Source: Anaerolineae bacterium (GTDB taxonomy: Bacteria; Chloroflexota; Anaerolineae; 4572-78; NAK82). From it: DNA of 9,967 bases. A program made the translations under genes and the position numbers. Of the stretch, positions 6,543 to 9,967 are shown piece after piece (position 1 is the first letter of the stretch; each line of letters begins with the position of its first letter). Below the pieces are notes generated by a model that worked only from the letters and a program-made list of their open reading frames with translations, searched no databases and had not been told where the DNA came from. The stretch lies in the NCBI GenBank assembly GCA_030597485.1, contig JAUVRU010000039.1, positions 1-9,967 on the forward strand, given 5' to 3'.

Positions 6543-6816
6543 CATTATACGATGGGATGGCGTGGAGATCAATGGTACTGAAGCGCTATCGTTGCCCGTG
6601 GTTGCGCGAACCGATTCCCAAGATTGGGTACTGCATTCTTGATGGTCGCAGGGGATTGAGGCTGGTGATGTGTCCGGCGACACCATACAGGTCTGCGAAC
6701 TCTTCGTTGATCTGTCGCAGTGCATAGGCTGGATTCATCAGCGCTAGGCGCTGGCCTGACGGGGTTTCGATGTCGCGTTCGGATACTTGGGAGAGGCAGG
6801 GATTGGACGCCGTCAC
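6543..6816 (-). pseudogene. Decayed DUF3365/Tll0287-like sensor domain fragment
   Basis: Minus-strand codons from 6816 to 6643 read NPCLSQVSERDIETPSG, then LALMNPAYALRQINEEF and YGVAGHITSLNPLRP. From memory, DUF3365 (Tll0287-like, heme-associated sensor) domains carry a similar run: NPYL...RD, T-x-x-G, LMNPAYMTRQ, GxxHITSLNPIRP, then ENAPDPWE. Just after LRP the frame breaks: 22 bases later a different frame reads WESVR and then STPSHRIM (6620-6543), plausibly the family's PWE and GTPYLRLM segments. So at least one frameshift is present, and no N-terminal signal or transmembrane part precedes it. A GTG at 6816 overlaps the hybrid-kinase stop as GTGA, so the 76-codon open frame to 6586 could look like a coupled gene. 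I read it as a remnant abutting the kinase 3' end. No cytochrome-type CxxCH motif is seen. The rest of the 6233-6812 gap shows no supported gene. Confidence 0.5.
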
Positions 6817-9800
6817 GTCTCCAACACTGCCCTTACCTTGCGGGCCAAGTCCGTGGGGGTAAACGGCTTTGGCAAGAACGCAACACCTTCGTCCAACACC
6901 CCATGGTGCGCGATCTCTTCGTCCGTGTAGCCGGACATGAAGAGAACCCTCACCCCAGGACGAATCGAGGCTACACGCTCCGCCACTCCCTTACCGCTCA
7001 TGCCGGGCAACACCACGTCTGCCAACAGCAGGTGGACAGTATCGGCGTGTGCAGCCAACGCCTCCAATGCTTGCTGACCATTCCCTGCCACCAGCGTCTC
7101 GTATCCCTGATCTTGCAGGACGTGCCTGATCAGGTCACGCATATGCCCGTCATCTTCAACTACCAGAATCGTTTCATTGCCTCCCGGCACCTCGGTTGCT
7201 GATTGCTGGTGAACTGTCGATTGCGGCACGTCGTTGAATCTGGGCAGAAGAATCCTGAAGCGGCTACCCTTTCCCTCTTGGCTGTCAACCGATATGTGGC
7301 CATAGTTCTGCTGGACAATGGTATACACGGTGGTCAACCCCAGGCCAGTGCCTTTGCCCTCCTCCTTGGTGGTGAAGTAAGGCTCGAAGATGCGTTCCTT
7401 CACCTCCGCGCTGATACCCACACCGGTGTCGCTGACAACCAGCAGCACGTATCCGCCCGGCTGCACCCCCGGATGACTGGCAGTGCCGCCTTCTTCCAGC
7501 GTTACGTTGGCTGTCTCGATGGATAGCTGGCCGCCGTCTGGCATGGCATCGCGGGCATTAACTGCCAGGTTAACGATCACCTGCTCCATCTGCGTCGAGT
7601 CCACCCTGACCGGCCACAGATCAGGGGACAGTAGCGTCTCCAGCTCGACATCCTCGCCAATGACACGCCGCAGCAGCTTTTCTATCTCCATCACCACGGC
7701 GTTCAGGTCCAGCACTTGTGGCTCAACAACCTGCTTGCGGCTGAAGATCAGCAGTTGCCGGACCAGATCAGCGGCACGCCAACCCGAATGGACGATCCGT
7801 TCCACCAATTGCTGCAGGGGGTGGTCCGGCGCCATCTGCTGTTGCAGTCGCTCGCCATAGCCGTTGATGACAGTGAGAAGGTTGTTGAAATCGTGAGCGA
7901 TGCCAGCCGTCAGCCGGCCCACAGCTTCCATCTTCTGTGCCTGAAGGAGCTGGGCCTGTATCTCTTCCCTATCCTTCTCCGCCTGCCGGTGTTGGGTGAT
8001 GTCTTGAACCATGCCCACCGCGAATTGTGGGTTGCCTTCCCCATCGCGGACAAGTGATACTGCCAGGCGCCCCCACATGATGGCGCCGTCTTTTCGGAGA
8101 AACCGTTTTTCGATCTCGCCGACATCTTGCACACCATTGATCAACCCCCGAGTCAACTTCCAATCTTTCTCTACGTCGTCGGGATGAGTGACATCAGGCC
8201 AGGCCATCTGGGTGAGCTCAACCGCCGTGTAACCCAACATGTCCTGCAGGGCAGGATTGACGTCGAGAAACCTGCCGTCGGACAGAGTGACGATGGAGAT
8301 GCCCATCCCAGCACCGTAGAAGACGCTCCTGAAATGTTCCTCGCTTTCCCGCAATGCACCTTCCGCTTTCTTGCGCTCGATGGCCATGGCAATTTGAGTG
8401 GAAACGAAGGTCAGGATTTCCTTCTCTCTTTCCCCGTATGTGATTCCGTCTGCGTAGGGTTGCCCCACCATCGCGCCAACAGTCCTGGCACCGGCCGTCG
8501 TGAGCGGCACCCCCAGCCAGCAGTGGCAGCGCGTGCCAACCCGCCGAACTCCTTCCCGTCGCAATGCTTCTCTGTCTGCTTCGTCGGCAACCAGCAAGGG
8601 CATGCCCTTTCGAATCAGGTACCCCGTCAGGCTGTGTTCCCACTGGGACAGGTGCTGTGGAGTCGGGACAGGATCAAAATCATCAACGTGGTAAGGATAG
8701 CTCACAATGCCAGAACGTTCATCGTACAAGGCGATGTAGAGATTCCTGGCATAGATGAGCTGGCTGACAATCTGGTGTACACGTTCATACAGCGCCTCCA
8801 GGCTCTGGGCGGAATTGGCCGCTTCGGAGATATCGTAAAGGGCGCGCTGCAGGTTCTCGGCCTTCTTCCTTTCGGTGACATCATGCAGCACCATCAACCA
8901 CCCCGTCAGCGATTCATGTCGATCAGTCAGCGCCGAAATACCCAAATCATAATGACGCTGCATCTGGCCCTGACCCACCGTTATCTCAGAGTAGGTCTCG
9001 GACCCGTGTCCCCAGTGGTCCACCAAATCGGGCCAGGGACTCAACACCTTTGCTGCTGGTTGGCCGATCGCCTCAGCAATGGAGAGGCCTAGCATGCTCT
9101 GAGCGGCCGGGTTGAGATCCACAATCTGTTTCTGCTCATCCAGCACGATCATGCCGTCGCTCATACTATCAATGAGCGCGTCACGTGCCACTGGGGCCAA
9201 ATCTAGCAGCCGATAGCGAAAGAGAGCCCAGGCAAACGCCAAGCCCCCCAGCGCGAACCCGAAGGGTGTCAAATCCAGATATGGTACCGGGCTCAGACGA
9301 AAGACGTATAATAGATTTCCTACCCACGGTATCGATACCCCGACCAGCATCGCCATCGCCTGCCGCCGGTACACGTGCGATGAACGCAGGGCTTTCAGCA
9401 CGATCAGCGCAGTGCTGGCGGACAAAAGCAGATAGGAATATGCAATGTGCACCCAAAACCAGGCGCCGTAGGTCACGTCTTGGAGGAGAAAGGGACCTTG
9501 TCGGGGAAGGTTGTAGTCAAACCATATCAGTCCGTGGGCTTCATTGGTCCAGTATAGTACAACCGTGACCAACGGTATGAGGGCCAGCAGCGCCAGCCGT
9601 CGGGGCACCAGCCATTCTTGGTGACCAGCATACTCGAGCGCGAAAGCCAGAAGTGCCAACGGGACGCTGGCAATGGCCACGTACTCCACCTTGACCAGGA
9701 CGAGCAAGACCGATGGTGTGCCGCTCACCAGTTCCAGAGCGACTAGCAGCGACCAGGCGGCAACCGTCAGCATCAACCAGGCGAAAGTCGCTGCGCCGGG

Positions 9801-9896
9801 TGCGGTTCGGTGGCGCCAGGCATAGGCTGACAGCGCCGCCGCAGCAACGGCCGAGGCGAAGACCGCCAGAATGTATGCCAGGTAATACCAAATCAT
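6813..9896 (-). CDS. Membrane hybrid histidine kinase, 7TM-PAS-GAF-PAS-HK-REC
   Basis: A 1027-residue sensor kinase. Seven hydrophobic segments in residues 1-228 match a HisKA_7TM-type membrane input module. Then come PAS 1 (about 238-345, ending HDVTERKKAE), GAF (about 350-508, with CHCWLGVPL), PAS 2 (about 513-638, ending VQDITQHRQ), HisKA with H668 in GIAHDFNN, and an intact HATPase: N-box NLAVNARDAMPDGG (N780), DTGVGI (823-828), IFEPYFTT and GKGTGLGL (847-854). A C-terminal receiver (about 908-1024) has D915-D916, phospho-acceptor D960, S988 in FMSGY and K1010. All sites for autophosphorylation and intramolecular transfer are present. The signal is unknown; GAF and PAS domains could bind small molecules, and the 7TM part could sense a membrane-linked cue. 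GGAG nine bases before ATG 9896 supports the start. The upstream frame ends 4 bases before it, so co-transcription is likely. No output domain is encoded, so a partner must carry the response. Confidence 0.95.
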   Translation of the reverse strand: MIWYYLAYILAVFASAVAAAALSAYAWRHRTAPGAATFAWLMLTVAAWSLLVALELVSGTPSVLLVLVKVEYVAIASVPLALLAFALEYAGHQEWLVPRRLALLALIPLVTVVLYWTNEAHGLIWFDYNLPRQGPFLLQDVTYGAWFWVHIAYSYLLLSASTALIVLKALRSSHVYRRQAMAMLVGVSIPWVGNLLYVFRLSPVPYLDLTPFGFALGGLAFAWALFRYRLLDLAPVARDALIDSMSDGMIVLDEQKQIVDLNPAAQSMLGLSIAEAIGQPAAKVLSPWPDLVDHWGHGSETYSEITVGQGQMQRHYDLGISALTDRHESLTGWLMVLHDVTERKKAENLQRALYDISEAANSAQSLEALYERVHQIVSQLIYARNLYIALYDERSGIVSYPYHVDDFDPVPTPQHLSQWEHSLTGYLIRKGMPLLVADEADREALRREGVRRVGTRCHCWLGVPLTTAGARTVGAMVGQPYADGITYGEREKEILTFVSTQIAMAIERKKAEGALRESEEHFRSVFYGAGMGISIVTLSDGRFLDVNPALQDMLGYTAVELTQMAWPDVTHPDDVEKDWKLTRGLINGVQDVGEIEKRFLRKDGAIMWGRLAVSLVRDGEGNPQFAVGMVQDITQHRQAEKDREEIQAQLLQAQKMEAVGRLTAGIAHDFNNLLTVINGYGERLQQQMAPDHPLQQLVERIVHSGWRAADLVRQLLIFSRKQVVEPQVLDLNAVVMEIEKLLRRVIGEDVELETLLSPDLWPVRVDSTQMEQVIVNLAVNARDAMPDGGQLSIETANVTLEEGGTASHPGVQPGGYVLLVVSDTGVGISAEVKERIFEPYFTTKEEGKGTGLGLTTVYTIVQQNYGHISVDSQEGKGSRFRILLPRFNDVPQSTVHQQSATEVPGGNETILVVEDDGHMRDLIRHVLQDQGYETLVAGNGQQALEALAAHADTVHLLLADVVLPGMSGKGVAERVASIRPGVRVLFMSGYTDEEIAHHGVLDEGVAFLPKPFTPTDLARKVRAVLET

Positions 9897-9900
9897 TGCA

Positions 9901-9967
9901 TCACTCTCCGCTCTCCACTGCCACCTCTGTTCCCTGGATCACACCGCTGTACAGAAGGGGCTTCGCG
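9901..9967 (-). CDS. C-terminal tail of an upstream gene (partial)
   Basis: From the window edge a minus-strand frame reads AKPLLYSGVIQGTEVAVESGE and ends in TGA at 9903-9901, four bases before the hybrid-kinase ATG. The open frame, the sensible residue mix and the TGATGCAATG junction suggest the 3' end of a gene in the same operon as the kinase, with its stop near the kinase ribosome site. Only 21 codons are visible, so the family cannot be recognised and chance openness cannot be excluded. Confidence 0.4.
   Translation of the reverse strand, partial: AKPLLYSGVIQGTEVAVESGE

Noticed and set aside
8127..9092. Plus-strand open frame of 321 codons opposite the hybrid kinase.
   Set aside because: It lies wholly antisense to PAS and GAF coding sequence with intact motifs; long antisense frames are expected in GC-rich genes.

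Overview
The window reads as a chromosomal stretch from a moderately GC-rich, free-living bacterium. The gene mix (a seven-transmembrane, GAF-containing hybrid histidine kinase, a nucleotidyltransferase/HepT-like pair, an HDAC-type deacetylase, and short dispersed palindromic repeats between genes) would fit Chloroflexota. That placement is inference; no ribosomal marker is present. There are no RNA genes, CRISPR arrays, transposases or phage genes.

Layout. (1) Bases 82-876, minus strand: a complete thymidylate synthase (thyA) with every key residue at its E. coli position. (2) 938-1066: a palindromic intergenic repeat, copy A. (3) 1112-1751, minus: a MNT-type nucleotidyltransferase (antitoxin-like) followed by only the C-terminal half of its HepT-like partner, so a broken toxin-antitoxin-type pair. 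(4) 1752-2137: a gap with a small hairpin, a strong plus-strand promoter-like site and a weak divergent minus-strand one. (5) 2138-3172, plus: an HDAC-superfamily deacetylase. (6) 3193-3319: copy B of the repeat. Its flanks match copy A directly, but its core is inverted relative to copy A. (7) 3341-4588, plus: a thiolase. (8) 4585-4703: a 119-bp near-perfect inverted repeat running from the thiolase stop codon to the stop codon of the convergent gene, probably a two-way terminator and possibly a mobile palindromic repeat. (9) 4700-6232, minus: a soluble REC-PAS-histidine kinase with a visibly degenerate ATP-binding lobe. (10) 6233-6812: a 580-bp stretch without an intact gene. It holds a decayed fragment resembling a DUF3365/Tll0287-like sensor domain and a short relative of the convergent repeat. 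(11) 6813-9896, minus: a membrane-bound hybrid kinase (7TM-PAS-GAF-PAS-HisKA-HATPase-REC) with intact catalytic motifs. (12) 9901-9967, minus: the tail of an upstream gene that is probably co-transcribed with the kinase.

How the genes may work together. The two kinases and the sensor remnant form a signalling cluster on the minus strand. The membrane kinase looks active. The soluble protein has a good receiver domain but a doubtful kinase domain, so it may act mainly as a phospho-acceptor. Neither protein carries a DNA-binding output domain. The deacetylase and thiolase are co-directional and both relate to acetyl/acyl metabolism, but a repeat separates them and a functional link is only a guess. 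thyA stands alone as a nucleotide biosynthesis gene. The main points for a second look are the inverted-core repeat pair, the stop-to-stop palindrome, the half-deleted HepT-like gene and the DUF3365-like remnant joined to the kinase 3' end.
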